A program made the translations under genes and the position numbers. A stretch of 64,000 nt of DNA from Bacillus sp. RO2 (GTDB lineage Bacteria; Bacillota; Bacilli; Bacillales; Bacillaceae_I), in assembly GCF_012911845.1 (NCBI RefSeq), contig NZ_JAAXCU010000043.1:1-64000 (forward strand), read 5' to 3'. Of this stretch, positions 44,452-53,057 are shown one piece after another. The notes beneath the pieces are model-generated. The model saw only the letters and a program-made list of their open reading frames with translations, was not told the origin of the DNA and searched no databases. Numbering within the stretch: position 1 is the first letter of the stretch; every line of letters starts with the position of its first letter.

Positions 44452-44820
44452 ATGAATTTATTTATCATCCTTGCAGCAATTAACGGGTTTTTGGCAGTGG
44501 CTCTCGGGGCATTTGGAGCCCACGGACTTGAAGGAAAAGTATCTGAAAGAATGATTGAGATCTGGAAAACAGGTGTCACGTACCAAATGTTCCATGCCGG
44601 CGGCCTTTTTGTGGTGGCGCTTCTAATGGAACGCTTTAGCAATACAGGCCTATTGAGCTCGGCAGGTTGGTCCTTCCTCATCGGAATCGTCCTATTCTCC
44701 GGAAGCCTGTACATCCTAACCCTATCCGGCGTAAAAATACTCGGAGCCATCACCCCACTAGGCGGCGTAGCCTTCCTCATTGGCTGGGTGCTAATCATTA
44801 TTGCGGCGGTGAAAGGATAA
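44452..44820 (+). CDS. ywdK: DUF423 membrane protein YwdK
   Basis: 122 aa, four membrane segments. FLAVALGAFGAHGLEGK near the N-terminus is the family signature, followed by WKTGVTYQMFHAGGLFVVAL and GSLYILTLSG. No biochemical role is established. ATG 44452 with AAAGGTGG upstream. The order ung, ywdI, ywdK, gerQ is the same as in B. subtilis. Confidence 0.9.
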   Translation: MNLFIILAAINGFLAVALGAFGAHGLEGKVSERMIEIWKTGVTYQMFHAGGLFVVALLMERFSNTGLLSSAGWSFLIGIVLFSGSLYILTLSGVKILGAITPLGGVAFLIGWVLIIIAAVKG

Positions 44821-44860
44821 GGGGTTTTGAACGAAGGGTTTAGGTTATTGCGTTGAAGTT

Positions 44861-44950
44861 TTAAAGAGGTAAAGAGGTAAAGGGGTAAAGAGGGGTCTGA
44901 CCCGCTGTGCGTTAATGCGTTAACACACAGCATCGTCAGACCCCTTTATT
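44861..44950. repeat. GGGGTCTGACCC-type hairpin, copy 2, with leading AAAGAGGT repeats
   Basis: Four direct repeats of TAAAGAGG type (44871-44890) precede AGGGGTCTGACCCGCTGTG. The right arm CACAGC...GTCAGACCCCT (to 44947) pairs with it, with GTTAA/TTAAC in the loop. It lies between convergent ywdK and gerQ and may stop both. Confidence 0.88.
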
Positions 44951-44970
44951 AATTATTCTTTAACTTGTTA

Positions 44971-45513
44971 CTATCTTGGTTGGTATTGGGTTAGGCCTTG
45001 GCCGCCGCTGTTGAATGGGTATTCGTAGTCTAGTTCTTCATCAAATGTGATGTAGTCTAGGTAGACCATTAGAAGAAGATAACGTTTGCCGGTTTGCGGA
45101 TCACTTAGGATGATATGATCACGTCCTGCCGCTTCGATAATTCCTTTGAAAATTTTGGCGTTCCATTCCCTGTTGTTCTCAAACGTCATGTACACAGTTG
45201 CCAGCTTACCGCGATTTAAGCGAAGAATATTTTCAATATAGGATTGTTCTAGCGGCAACATGCCTGGAATATCCTGACCACCTTGCTGACCGCCGGATTG
45301 AAATTGTGTAGGATAAGACGGTATGCCTGTTTGCTGCCCTGCAACTTGCTGTTGCTGAGGTTGTTGTTGTTGCATTTGCTGCATCGGAAAACCTCCACCT
45401 CCACCGCCGCCATACCACTGTTGCCCATAGTTTCTGTAATAGGATGAGTAAGGATCTGCTCCGTACCCCGCAGAAAAAGGGGCACCTGCTGCCTGTGAAA
45501 ACTGTTGATTCAT
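44971..45513 (-). CDS. gerQ: Spore coat protein GerQ
   Basis: 180 aa. N-terminal half is rich in Q, G and Y (QMQQQQPQQQQVAGQQ), as expected for a coat protein crosslinked by transglutaminase. The conserved C-terminal half (SYIENILRLNRGKLATVYMT, IIEAAGRDHIILSDPQTGKRYLLLMVYLDYI) is the GerQ domain. In B. subtilis it holds the cortex hydrolase CwlJ in the spore coat. No cwlJ is adjacent here. Shine-Dalgarno GAGGAGGG. I found no confident sigma-E site. Confidence 0.93.
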   Translation of the reverse strand: MNQQFSQAAGAPFSAGYGADPYSSYYRNYGQQWYGGGGGGGFPMQQMQQQQPQQQQVAGQQTGIPSYPTQFQSGGQQGGQDIPGMLPLEQSYIENILRLNRGKLATVYMTFENNREWNAKIFKGIIEAAGRDHIILSDPQTGKRYLLLMVYLDYITFDEELDYEYPFNSGGQGLTQYQPR

Positions 45514-45720
45514 CTGTCATTCCCTCCTCAAAACTTTTATCTGCTTCATTGTGAGAAATAACCCCCATCTCCATGCCCATACCCATCGCTCGGGCTGAAA
45601 AGGGTGCTATAGTTCAAAAGATTAAGTCGCACTACTTGATTGTATGAATTTTTAAGAAGGAATATGACAGGGGTGAGTAGGGTGGGAAGATCTAAGACTG
45701 ATGCGGTGAGTTATTATATA

Positions 45721-46180
45721 TTTCGGTAGGAGAGAAGGCGTCTCTACGCCAGAAAAAGAAGTGAACCGGGAATTTCGGTAGGAGAGAAGGCGTCTCTATG
45801 CCCAAAAAAGAAGTGAATTGGGAATTTTGGTAGGAGAGAAGGCGTCTCTACGCCCGAAAAAGAAGTGAATTGGGAATTTTGGTAGGAGAGAAGGCGTCTC
45901 AACGCCCGAAAAAGAAGTGAGCCGTAAATTTCGGTAAGAGAGAAGGTGTCTCTACGCCCGAAAAAGAAGTGAGCCGTAAATTTTGGTAGGAGAGAAAGCG
46001 TCTCTACGCCCGAAAAAGAAGTGAATCGGGATTTTCGGTAGAAGAGAAGGCGTCTCAACGCCCGAAAAAGAAGTGAGCCGTAAATTTGGGTAAGAGAGAA
46101 GGTTTCTCAACGCCCGAAAAAGAAGTGAGCCGTAAATTTCAGTAGGAGAGAGCGACGTAATCCAGGCACAAAAAAACGCC
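45721..46180. repeat. Tandem array B, 52-bp unit, nine copies
   Basis: TTTCGGTAGGAGAGAAGG-type starts occur at 45721, 45773, 45825, 45877, 45929, 45981, 46033, 46085 and 46137, always 52 bp apart. Each unit has GAGAGAAGGCGTCTCTACG followed by CCCGAAAAAGAAGTGA. It lies between gerQ and hemQ, both on the minus strand. Open frames across it are repeat by-products. Confidence 0.93.
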
Positions 46181-46237
46181 AAGCCACCAATCTGGAAATC
46201 CAACCGGGCGACTTGACGTCAACTACCATATTTTATT

Positions 46238-46981
46238 TTACACATGCAAGAAAGAGTATACGCGATCCTCTTCCAGCAGGTTTCCTACATAGAATGCACC
46301 AAATTCACCAAAGCGTGCACTTACTTCGTCAAAACGCATTTCATACACAAGCTTCTTGAACTGAAGTGCTTCGTCCGCAAACAAAGTTACGCCCCACTCG
46401 TAATCGTCGAAACCGACAGAACCAGTGATGACCTGCTTCACTTTTCCAGCATACTGACGGCCGATCATGCCGTGGCTGCGCATCATGCGGCGACGGTCTT
46501 CCATCGGCAGCATGTACCAGTTGTCTTCTCCGTTACGGCGCTTGTCCATCGGATAGAAGCAGACATGCTTCGCTTTTGGCAATTCAGGGTATAGTCTAGC
46601 AAGGATTTGCGGATTCTGATACGGGTCCTCGCCTTCTGGTAAGTAGTTGCTAAGCTCCACAATCGACACATAAGAGTGCACAGGGATTGTGTATTGAGCT
46701 AAAGTTGTTTTATTAAATTCGTTTTCGATGTCATTCAACTCTTCTAACGTCGGACGTAGAAGCATCATCATGAAGTCCGCTTTCTGACCCACGATGGAGT
46801 ACAATGCGTGACTTCCGTTCTTTTCTAACTGAACTGTGTTCCACTTTTCCACAAGTCCAAGGAATTCATTAATAGCCGTTTGGCGTTCTTCGCTAGAAAG
46901 CGTCTTCCAAAGGGACCAATCTACTGTACGAAAATCATGGAGGCAATACCAGCCATCCAATGTTTGAGCTGCTTCACTCAT
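46238..46981 (-). CDS. hemQ: Coproheme decarboxylase HemQ
   Basis: 247 aa chlorite-dismutase-like enzyme that turns coproheme into heme b with hydrogen peroxide in the Gram-positive heme pathway. Visible blocks: [53 protein letters not shown] (heme-propionate binding and radical Tyr region) and [35 protein letters not shown] 46981 has AAGGAG 8 nt upstream. It is B. subtilis YwfI by position as well. Confidence 0.94.
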   Translation of the reverse strand: MSEAAQTLDGWYCLHDFRTVDWSLWKTLSSEERQTAINEFLGLVEKWNTVQLEKNGSHALYSIVGQKADFMMMLLRPTLEELNDIENEFNKTTLAQYTIPVHSYVSIVELSNYLPEGEDPYQNPQILARLYPELPKAKHVCFYPMDKRRNGEDNWYMLPMEDRRRMMRSHGMIGRQYAGKVKQVITGSVGFDDYEWGVTLFADEALQFKKLVYEMRFDEVSARFGEFGAFYVGNLLEEDRVYSFLHV

Positions 46982-47160
46982 TACAATCACTCCTTAACAA
47001 GATTGTGTATGTATCCTTCCTTACTATATCACAGTTTCCCCATGACTTCCTGTAAGTAAAACTCTGAAATTGTGAAAGCTTCATGAATAGGAAAGGTCAG
47101 CACAGATACAATAGTAGGGCATAGATGGAGCAGTTTTTTTAGAAAATAAAGACTTTTTTC

Positions 47161-47216
47161 TGTAAGCGATAACAATAGAGGGTACCAGTTGCTTTTCCAT
47201 GTTGAAGGAGTATCCT
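47161..47216 (+). promoter_or_regulatory. cre site and promoter of pta
   Basis: TGTAAGCGATAACA (47161-47174) matches the cre consensus at nearly every position. TTGCTT (47189) and TATCCT (47211) with a 16-bp spacer form the likely promoter. The cre is centred about 55 bp upstream of the expected start site, the position from which CcpA activates pta in B. subtilis. Confidence 0.78.
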
Positions 47217-47259
47217 AAACAATAGAAGCAAAAATAAAGCGGATTAAGGAGTGACCTTT

Positions 47260-48234
47260 GTGAGCGATTTATTTCAAACATTAAAAGACAAAGTAGCAGG
47301 AAAAGATATCAAGATTGTATTTCCAGAAGGAAACGACGAGCGTGTATTAACGGCGGTTGCCCGTTTGGCTGCGGAAAACATGGTTAAACCAATTGTAGTG
47401 GGAGATTTGGACGAGATTAACGGACTTGCTTCCGAGTTGAAGTTAACATTGGACGGCGTGGAAATTTATGATCCAAAATCATACGAAAATATGGACGAGC
47501 TTGTAGCGTCATTTGTAGAGCGTCGTAAAGGAAAAGCGACTGAAGAGGATGCACGAAAAATCTTGTTGAACCCTAACTATTTCGGCACGATGCTAGTACA
47601 CGTAGACCGTGCGCAGGGGCTTGTAAGTGGAGCGGCGCATTCAACGGCTGACACAGTGCGACCGGCATTACAAATCATTAAAACAAAAGAAGGTGTACGC
47701 AAGACTTCTGGTGTGTTCATCATGGTCCGTAACGACGAGAAGTATGTATTTGCAGACTGCGCGATCAACATTTCCCCAGACAGCAACGACCTTGCAGAAA
47801 TCGCAGTGGAAAGTGCGGCAACAGCGAACATGTTCGGTATCGAGCCAAAAGTGGCGATGCTAAGCTTCTCTACAAAAGGATCTGCAAAATCTTCTGAAAC
47901 AGAACGTGTAGTAGAGGCGGCGCGTATCGCTTCCGAACGCGCACCAGAACTTGTGGTGGACGGAGAATTCCAATTTGACGCGGCATTCGTACCATCTGTT
48001 GCGGAAAAGAAAGCACCAGGCTCTAAAATTCAAGGAGACGCAAACGTATTCGTATTCCCAAGCCTAGAAGCAGGAAACATTGGCTACAAAATTGCCCAAC
48101 GCCTAGGAAACTTCGAAGCAGTGGGACCAATCCTGCAAGGCCTAAACAAACCAGTAAACGACCTATCCCGCGGCTGCAGCGTAGAAGACGTCTACAAACT
48201 AGCACTAATCACAGCAGGACAAGCAGTGAACTAA
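47260..48234 (+). CDS. pta: Phosphate acetyltransferase
   Basis: 324 aa. It converts acetyl-CoA and phosphate to acetyl phosphate in overflow acetate metabolism. KIVFPEGNDERVLTAVARL, YFGTMLVHVDRAQGLVSGAAHSTADTVRPALQIIKTK and VFVFPSLEAGNIGYKIAQRL are family blocks. I chose the second GTG (47260), which has AAGGAG 7 nt upstream, over GTG 47251. Confidence 0.95.
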   Translation: MSDLFQTLKDKVAGKDIKIVFPEGNDERVLTAVARLAAENMVKPIVVGDLDEINGLASELKLTLDGVEIYDPKSYENMDELVASFVERRKGKATEEDARKILLNPNYFGTMLVHVDRAQGLVSGAAHSTADTVRPALQIIKTKEGVRKTSGVFIMVRNDEKYVFADCAINISPDSNDLAEIAVESAATANMFGIEPKVAMLSFSTKGSAKSSETERVVEAARIASERAPELVVDGEFQFDAAFVPSVAEKKAPGSKIQGDANVFVFPSLEAGNIGYKIAQRLGNFEAVGPILQGLNKPVNDLSRGCSVEDVYKLALITAGQAVN

Positions 48235-48280
48235 CAAACAAACGTGTATGCTCATTGCATGCTCGTAAAAAACAACAAAA

Positions 48281-48317
48281 AAAAGAGGTATGTGCTTTGG
48301 CGGCACATACCTCTTTT
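48281..48317 (+). terminator. Terminator after pta
   Basis: AAAAGAGGTATGTGC and GCACATACCTCTTTT form a perfect 15-bp stem with a 7-nt loop. Confidence 0.9.
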
Positions 48318-48340
48318 AAGTATTCGACGGAAAGAAGCAA

Positions 48341-48378
48341 AACCCTTTGGGGGTCTGACCCCCAAAGGGTATTTTTTT
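48341..48378. repeat. GGGGTCTGACCC-type hairpin, copy 3
   Basis: ACCCTTTGGGGGTC and GACCCCCAAAGGGT pair with one unpaired base between, followed by ATTTTTTT. It forms a second terminator-like structure 25 bp after the first. Confidence 0.9.
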
Positions 48379-48447
48379 CTCCCAAAGCATGTATTATAAT
48401 GCTAATGAAGCTTTTTAGTACGGATTTTAAGAGGAGCATTAATAATT

Positions 48448-49323
48448 ATGGTAGAACCAACAGAACCAACAGAACCAATTTACACGCCTGCGTTGCAGTT
48501 GTTGAAGCAGCCGAGCTGGCGAATTATAGATCAGTCTTCTTTAGGGACAAATTTTCATGCATTGCAATCTTTTGCGATGGATGACACTTTATGCACCGCT
48601 GTTGGCAAAGGGGATAGCGGAGCGGCATGTCGGACGTGGGTGCACCATAACACGGTCGTTTTAGGTATTCAAGACACACGCCTCCCTCATTTACAAACAG
48701 GGATTGATTATCTGAACAGTCAAGGCTATGAGGTAATTGTCAGGAATTCAGGTGGACTTGCAGTCGTCCTTGACCAAGGAGTCCTGAATATTTCCCTTGT
48801 TTTTCCGGAAGGAGAGAAGGCAATTGATATCAATCGTGGGTATGATGCCATGTGGGAGCTGACAAAGCATATGTTCCGCGATAAGCCATACAATATGGAA
48901 GCCAAGGAAATTGTCGGTTCCTATTGTCCTGGTAGCTACGACCTTAGCATTGATGATAAAAAGTTTGCAGGTATCTCTCAGCGCCGTATACGTGGTGGAG
49001 TGGCTGTTCAAATTTACTTATGCATCGACGGAAGCGGATCAGAGCGAGCAAAAATGATTGGAGAGTTCTACAAACGCTCCCTTCAAGGCGAATCAACTAA
49101 ATTTGCTTTCCCTACCATTGTGCCAAATGTGATGGCGTCCTTAACAGAACTCACAGGTCAAAATCTAACCGTACAAGATGTGATGCTGCGTCTTCTTACC
49201 TCTCTGAAAGAGATAAGCGGTACTATCTTCGCCAACACCCTCCAAGGCCAAGAATTAGATTTGTACGAACAATACTACACAAGAATCCTGGAACGGAACG
49301 AAAAAGTACTGGGAGAAAAATAA
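48448..49323 (+). CDS. lipL: Octanoyl-[GcvH]:protein N-octanoyltransferase LipL
   Basis: 291 aa of the biotin/lipoate ligase fold. Catalytic Cys160 in [12 protein letters not shown], Lys in [12 protein letters not shown] and [20 protein letters not shown] are visible. LipL moves octanoyl groups from GcvH to the E2 subunits of oxo-acid dehydrogenases. The N-terminus carries a short PTEPTEP repeat that is not part of the domain. Position matches B. subtilis ywfL, next to pta. Confidence 0.92.
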   Translation: MVEPTEPTEPIYTPALQLLKQPSWRIIDQSSLGTNFHALQSFAMDDTLCTAVGKGDSGAACRTWVHHNTVVLGIQDTRLPHLQTGIDYLNSQGYEVIVRNSGGLAVVLDQGVLNISLVFPEGEKAIDINRGYDAMWELTKHMFRDKPYNMEAKEIVGSYCPGSYDLSIDDKKFAGISQRRIRGGVAVQIYLCIDGSGSERAKMIGEFYKRSLQGESTKFAFPTIVPNVMASLTELTGQNLTVQDVMLRLLTSLKEISGTIFANTLQGQELDLYEQYYTRILERNEKVLGEK

Positions 49324-49379
49324 AAAAGGGTTTGACCCCACTTTAACGCATTAACGTAAGTGGGGTCAGACCCCTTTTA
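49324..49379. repeat. GGGGTCTGACCC-type hairpin, copy 4
   Basis: AAAAGGGTTTGACCCCACTT pairs with AAGTGGGGTCAGACCCCTTT around TTAACGCATTAACG. It fills the whole gap between convergent lipL and rsfA and is probably their shared terminator. Confidence 0.9.
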
Positions 49380-49382
49380 TAT

Positions 49383-50144
49383 CTATTCCGCCAGTTTCTC
49401 CAGGTTACCGTTGCGGTCCATCATGAATTTGGATGGGACGTGTTCTTCTTCGTCGAAGAGGACTAGTTTGCGGGCTCGGTTCATGATTTTCATGAGTGTT
49501 TCGTAGTCTTCTTGGACAGTGACTTGTTCGTCTTGCAGTTTTTGGACGCGTTTTTCCAATTCGTTGTTGGCACGCGCGAGCTCGGCGTTCTCTTTTACTA
49601 ATCTCTCATTTTCTTGTTGTAGAGCGCTAGTATGAACGTTTGAGTGTTTCATGGTTTGTAAGAAACTTATTACTTGCTCCATGGATAAAGAAGATCCCAT
49701 TCCCATGTTGCCACTGCCGTAGCCTGCAAAAGATGGTTGAGTTTTCAGTTCAGCTGCTCTTCTTTCTACTCTTGTCTGTGGTACATTCAGAGGCTGTTTG
49801 ACCTCAAATGAGTCAAGCTGTCTTTCTTCCATCTGCTCCAAGACAAACGGTAACTCTTCATTCACTACAGTCTCAGGTGGCGTGTACAATAGCTTCTTCG
49901 TAGGCTGCCCAAGCGCACGTTGACGTTGTTTTCGCTGCTTTTTTGCAAGTTGCAGTGCCTTTTCATAATCATGTCGCACCACCGCGTTCCAGCGGAATCC
50001 ACATGCAGCGGATGTGCGGTTCAGTTTGTCGCCTACTTCTTCAAATGCATTCAACTGGGTGCTTCCTTCACGGACATGGCGCAGAACGGTTTCTGCTAGC
50101 AATAAATCATTTTCTTCAGACCAAGCATCTTGACGATCTTTCAT
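49383..50144 (-). CDS. rsfA: Prespore-specific regulator RsfA
   Basis: 253 aa. The N-terminal Myb/SANT-like DNA-binding domain (residues 5-60) has conserved aromatic and basic residues in [19 protein letters not shown] and [20 protein letters not shown] basic linker ([12 protein letters not shown]) and a C-terminal coiled coil ([22 protein letters not shown]) follow. In B. subtilis RsfA adjusts sigma-F-dependent transcription in the forespore. It marks the organism as a spore former. Confidence 0.9.
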   Translation of the reverse strand: MKDRQDAWSEENDLLLAETVLRHVREGSTQLNAFEEVGDKLNRTSAACGFRWNAVVRHDYEKALQLAKKQRKQRQRALGQPTKKLLYTPPETVVNEELPFVLEQMEERQLDSFEVKQPLNVPQTRVERRAAELKTQPSFAGYGSGNMGMGSSLSMEQVISFLQTMKHSNVHTSALQQENERLVKENAELARANNELEKRVQKLQDEQVTVQEDYETLMKIMNRARKLVLFDEEEHVPSKFMMDRNGNLEKLAE

Positions 50145-50378
50145 ATATAATCCAACTCCCTTATCTAATCATCGTTCTGTCTATATTTTTGACGGAGAAA
50201 AAAATATTTATACATATTCATAGAAAAAATTACTAGATTGTTATCTGTCAGTATTTCGCCAAGAATCTCATAGAAAACGAACTTGCATTGTCCATGGATT
50301 CCCTGTAAAATACCTTTTAGCTAATGAACGATAAAGTGATTTCATTCACTTTTTGAATAGAAAGGGCTGTGTAGAACC

Positions 50379-50603
50379 ATGGCAAATGAGTTTCGCATTT
50401 GTGATGACTGCGATGCTACCAACGTGAAAACCTTGATCCCTAAACTTAAAAAAGTGGACGAGGGAGCATGTGTGGAAGTGGGCTGTCAATCCTATTGCGG
50501 GCCGGGAAGAAAGAAGTCGTTTGCATTCGTAAACAACCGTCCTGTCTCCGCCCCAACAGAAGATGAACTAATTGAAAAAATAGTAAAAAAGCTAAAGAAA
50601 TAA
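50379..50603 (+). CDS. DUF1450 (YuzB-like) small protein
   Basis: 74 aa. Cysteines in [11 protein letters not shown] and [26 protein letters not shown] resemble a thioredoxin-fold 2Fe-2S-like arrangement. The family is common in Bacillaceae and has no known role. A strong terminator follows. Shine-Dalgarno GAAAGGGC. Confidence 0.82.
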   Translation: MANEFRICDDCDATNVKTLIPKLKKVDEGACVEVGCQSYCGPGRKKSFAFVNNRPVSAPTEDELIEKIVKKLKK

Positions 50604-50604
50604 A

Positions 50605-50640
50605 AAATCGCCTCTGTATCCCTGCATAGGTGATTTTTTA
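50605..50640 (+). terminator. Terminator after the DUF1450 gene
   Basis: AATCGCCT and AGGTGATT with a loop of about 14 nt, then TTTTTATT. Confidence 0.8.
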
Positions 50641-50708
50641 TTCGCCTTTTCTAGAAAAAAACAAGACTAAGAGGCAACGAAGTAGGGTAAACCCTTAGAG
50701 GGAGTTTC

Positions 50709-50843
50709 CCCTGTTAGGCGGAGTGCAGGGTGTTCGACTCCGGAGGGGAGATAGCGGTAGACTTGAGACCCCACAGGCGAAGCCGAGGAGGCTCAAGCAC
50801 CACCTTAGGATAAGCGCGCACCCGGAACGCAGACTAACAGGTG
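50709..50843 (+). repeat. Dispersed structured repeat, copy 6
   Basis: The ends CTGTTAG and CTAACAG are complementary. Blocks: GGAGTGCAGGGTG, GACTCCGGAGGGGAGATAGC, GAGGAGGCTCAAGCACC and CACCCGGAACGC. Confidence 0.9.
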
Positions 50844-50931
50844 TTTAACCAAACCCCACCTTTTCTTGTAAAATATTTACGATATAATAGAGTTAGATAA
50901 ATATTATGCCGAAAATAAAGAGGTCAATGAA

Positions 50932-52230
50932 ATGAGTTATGCAACCGAAAAACTGAGTGAAGAAAAGGTGTTTAAGGACCCTGTGCACAGGTATGTCCAT
51001 GTGCGCGACAGGGTTGTTTGGGATTTGATTGGGACAAGGGAATTTCAGCGTTTGCGCCGAATTCGCCAGCTTGGTACCACCTATTTGACTTTCCACGGTG
51101 CTGAGCATAGCAGACTGAACCATTCATTGGGAGTATACGAGATTGTCCGCCGCATCATTGATGACGGGTTTGAAGGAAGACAGGACTGGAATCCGGATGA
51201 TCGTCTTTTATGTCTTTCCGCTGCCTTGCTGCATGACTTGGGACATGGTCCTTTTTCCCATTCCTTTGAAAAAGTGTTCCACTTGGATCATGAAGATTTT
51301 ACCCAAGCTATCATTCTTGGGGACACGGAAGTAAACGCCGTCCTTAAAAAAGTCCATAAGGATTTTCCAAAAGATGTGGCCGAGGTCATCGCCAAAACAT
51401 ATAAAAATAAATTGGTAGTCAGCATGATTTCCAGTCAGATTGATGCCGATCGTATGGACTATCTGCAGCGTGACGCTTATTTTACAGGAGTCAGTTACGG
51501 GCATTTCGATATGGAACGAATTCTGCGTGTCATGCGCCCTAGAGAGGACCAAGTTGTTATTAAGTCTAGCGGGATGCATGCAGTGGAAGATTATATCATG
51601 AGCCGCTATCAAATGTACTGGCAGGTTTATTTTCACCCTGTAACAAGAAGTGCAGAAGTTATTTTGACGAAGATTTTGCACCGTGCGAAACAATTACATC
51701 AAGAATATTACACCTTTAAATATCATCCTGTTCATTTTTACTCTCTTTTTGAGGAAGAAATTTCAGTTGAGGACTACATAAAGCTTGATGAAGCAGTGAT
51801 TATGTATTATTTCCAATCCTGGCAGGAAGAAGAAGATTCGATATTAAGTGACTTATGTCGACGATTTATGAACAGGAATTTGTTTAAATACGTCGAATTT
51901 AATCCTAATAAGCAAATGATGGACTTGATGGAACTGACAAGTCTCTTTAAGAAAGCGGGCATCGACCCTGCATACTATCTAGTGGTGGACTCCTCGTCCG
52001 ACTTGCCGTATGACTTTTACCGTCCGGGAGAAGAAGAGGAGCGCCTTCCGATTCACCTGCTTATGCCAAACGGGGATGTGCGTGAGCTATCGAGGGAATC
52101 TGAGATTGTGGATGCCATATCCGGCAAAAGAAGAACCGATCACAAGCTTTATTTTCCACAAGACATGCTAGAAGATTTAACGACTAAAAAAACGGCAAAG
52201 AAAAAAATCAGAGAGATACTAGGAATATAG
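50932..52230 (+). CDS. ywfO: HD-domain phosphohydrolase YwfO
   Basis: 432 aa. Residues 45-200 are an HD domain with HSRLNHSLGVYEI, the metal-binding LLHDLGHGPFSHSFE and SSQIDADRMDYLQRD. The family includes SAMHD1-like dNTP triphosphohydrolases; YwfO itself is a predicted nucleotide hydrolase of B. subtilis. Shine-Dalgarno AAGAGGTC. ywgA follows after 30 bp and is likely co-transcribed. Confidence 0.9.
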   Translation: MSYATEKLSEEKVFKDPVHRYVHVRDRVVWDLIGTREFQRLRRIRQLGTTYLTFHGAEHSRLNHSLGVYEIVRRIIDDGFEGRQDWNPDDRLLCLSAALLHDLGHGPFSHSFEKVFHLDHEDFTQAIILGDTEVNAVLKKVHKDFPKDVAEVIAKTYKNKLVVSMISSQIDADRMDYLQRDAYFTGVSYGHFDMERILRVMRPREDQVVIKSSGMHAVEDYIMSRYQMYWQVYFHPVTRSAEVILTKILHRAKQLHQEYYTFKYHPVHFYSLFEEEISVEDYIKLDEAVIMYYFQSWQEEEDSILSDLCRRFMNRNLFKYVEFNPNKQMMDLMELTSLFKKAGIDPAYYLVVDSSSDLPYDFYRPGEEEERLPIHLLMPNGDVRELSRESEIVDAISGKRRTDHKLYFPQDMLEDLTTKKTAKKKIREILGI

Positions 52231-52260
52231 GCAACGGATAAGGTTAGGAGATGAAAGGGT

Positions 52261-52767
52261 TTGTTGACAGATCACGCAAAATTAATGAAGGTGTTTGCAT
52301 CTGCAGGTGAAGTCATTGGGAGAAAAAAGCTGCAGAAAATGGTGTATATAGCCAAAAAGCTAAACTACCCATTTTATGAAAAGTACAATTTCCATTTTTA
52401 CGGACCATACTCGGAAGAAGTGACATTAAGAGTGGAAGAGCTCTGCAATCTCGGCTTTTTAAGCGAGCTAAAAGAGAACAAGGGTGGCTACTCGCAATAT
52501 CGCTATTCGCTGACGGAAAACGGGGAGGAGTTTCTCACACACTACGATCTGGAAATGCCGCACCTGAACGAGTGCATGACCAAGATGAATGAACAGAGCT
52601 CCCGCTTTTTAGAGCTTGTTTCCACGGTGCTATTCTTTGAGAACCTACCGCGGGAAGAGGTTAAGGAGAAAGTCTTTACGCTGAAAAGCAAGCAGCGATA
52701 TACAGAGGACGAAGTGAACGAGGCCTACGACTATATCGAAAGCCTTCGTGCATGCATCACACAATAA
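52261..52767 (+). CDS. ywgA: YwgA family protein
   Basis: 168 aa. TTG start. LTDHAKLMKVFASAGEVIGRKKLQKMVYIAKKLN followed by FYGPYSEEVTLRVEELCNLGFL suggests a winged-helix-like fold related to antitoxin/SocA-type proteins. Function is unknown. It pairs with ywfO, as in B. subtilis. Confidence 0.85.
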   Translation: MLTDHAKLMKVFASAGEVIGRKKLQKMVYIAKKLNYPFYEKYNFHFYGPYSEEVTLRVEELCNLGFLSELKENKGGYSQYRYSLTENGEEFLTHYDLEMPHLNECMTKMNEQSSRFLELVSTVLFFENLPREEVKEKVFTLKSKQRYTEDEVNEAYDYIESLRACITQ

Positions 52768-52774
52768 TTGTAAG

Positions 52775-52815
52775 AAGCCCAAGAGGATGGTTGGATCCTT
52801 TTGGGCTTTTTGTAT
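52775..52815 (+). terminator. Terminator after ywgA
   Basis: AAGCCCAAGAGGAT and ATCCTTTTGGGCTT with a 6-nt loop, followed by TTTTG. Confidence 0.9.
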
Positions 52816-52828
52816 ACGGAAAAAATGC

Positions 52829-52933
52829 AAAAGTTACAATAAACTCTGAAAAAGTTACAATCATCACCTGAAAAGTCACAATCCCCCTCAGAAAAGTCAC
52901 AATAACGGCGGAAAAAGTCACAATAACCAGAAA
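52829..52933. repeat. Tandem array, 21-bp unit with AAAAGTYACAATAA core
   Basis: AAAAGTTACAAT or AAAAGTCACAAT starts at 52829, 52850, 52871, 52892 and 52913, exactly 21 bp apart. Because 21 is a multiple of three, the minus strand gives a seven-residue repeat in an open frame, which is not a real gene. Confidence 0.9.
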
Positions 52934-53057
52934 TGGTCCTCTGAAATGGCAAAATTTCTTCTGATAGACCCACCCACAACAAGACAACAGGCTTACCTCC
53001 ACCCAAAAAAGGGAATGCTACCTATAAAAAGCCGGCAAAAAGGGGAGCAGCATACAT

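Noticed and set aside
45233-45586. ORF starting MGMGMEMGV overlapping gerQ
   Set aside because: Shifted frame over a conserved gene; the ATG-rich start looks accidental.
45721-46180. CRISPR array
   Set aside because: The whole 52-bp unit is conserved and there are no unique spacers; no cas genes are present.
45744-46203. Repetitive open frames in array B
   Set aside because: By-products of the repeat, with no start signal and no conserved protein.
52731-53006. Cys/Phe-rich repetitive protein on the minus strand
   Set aside because: Generated by the 21-bp array (seven codons per unit) and read through a terminator.
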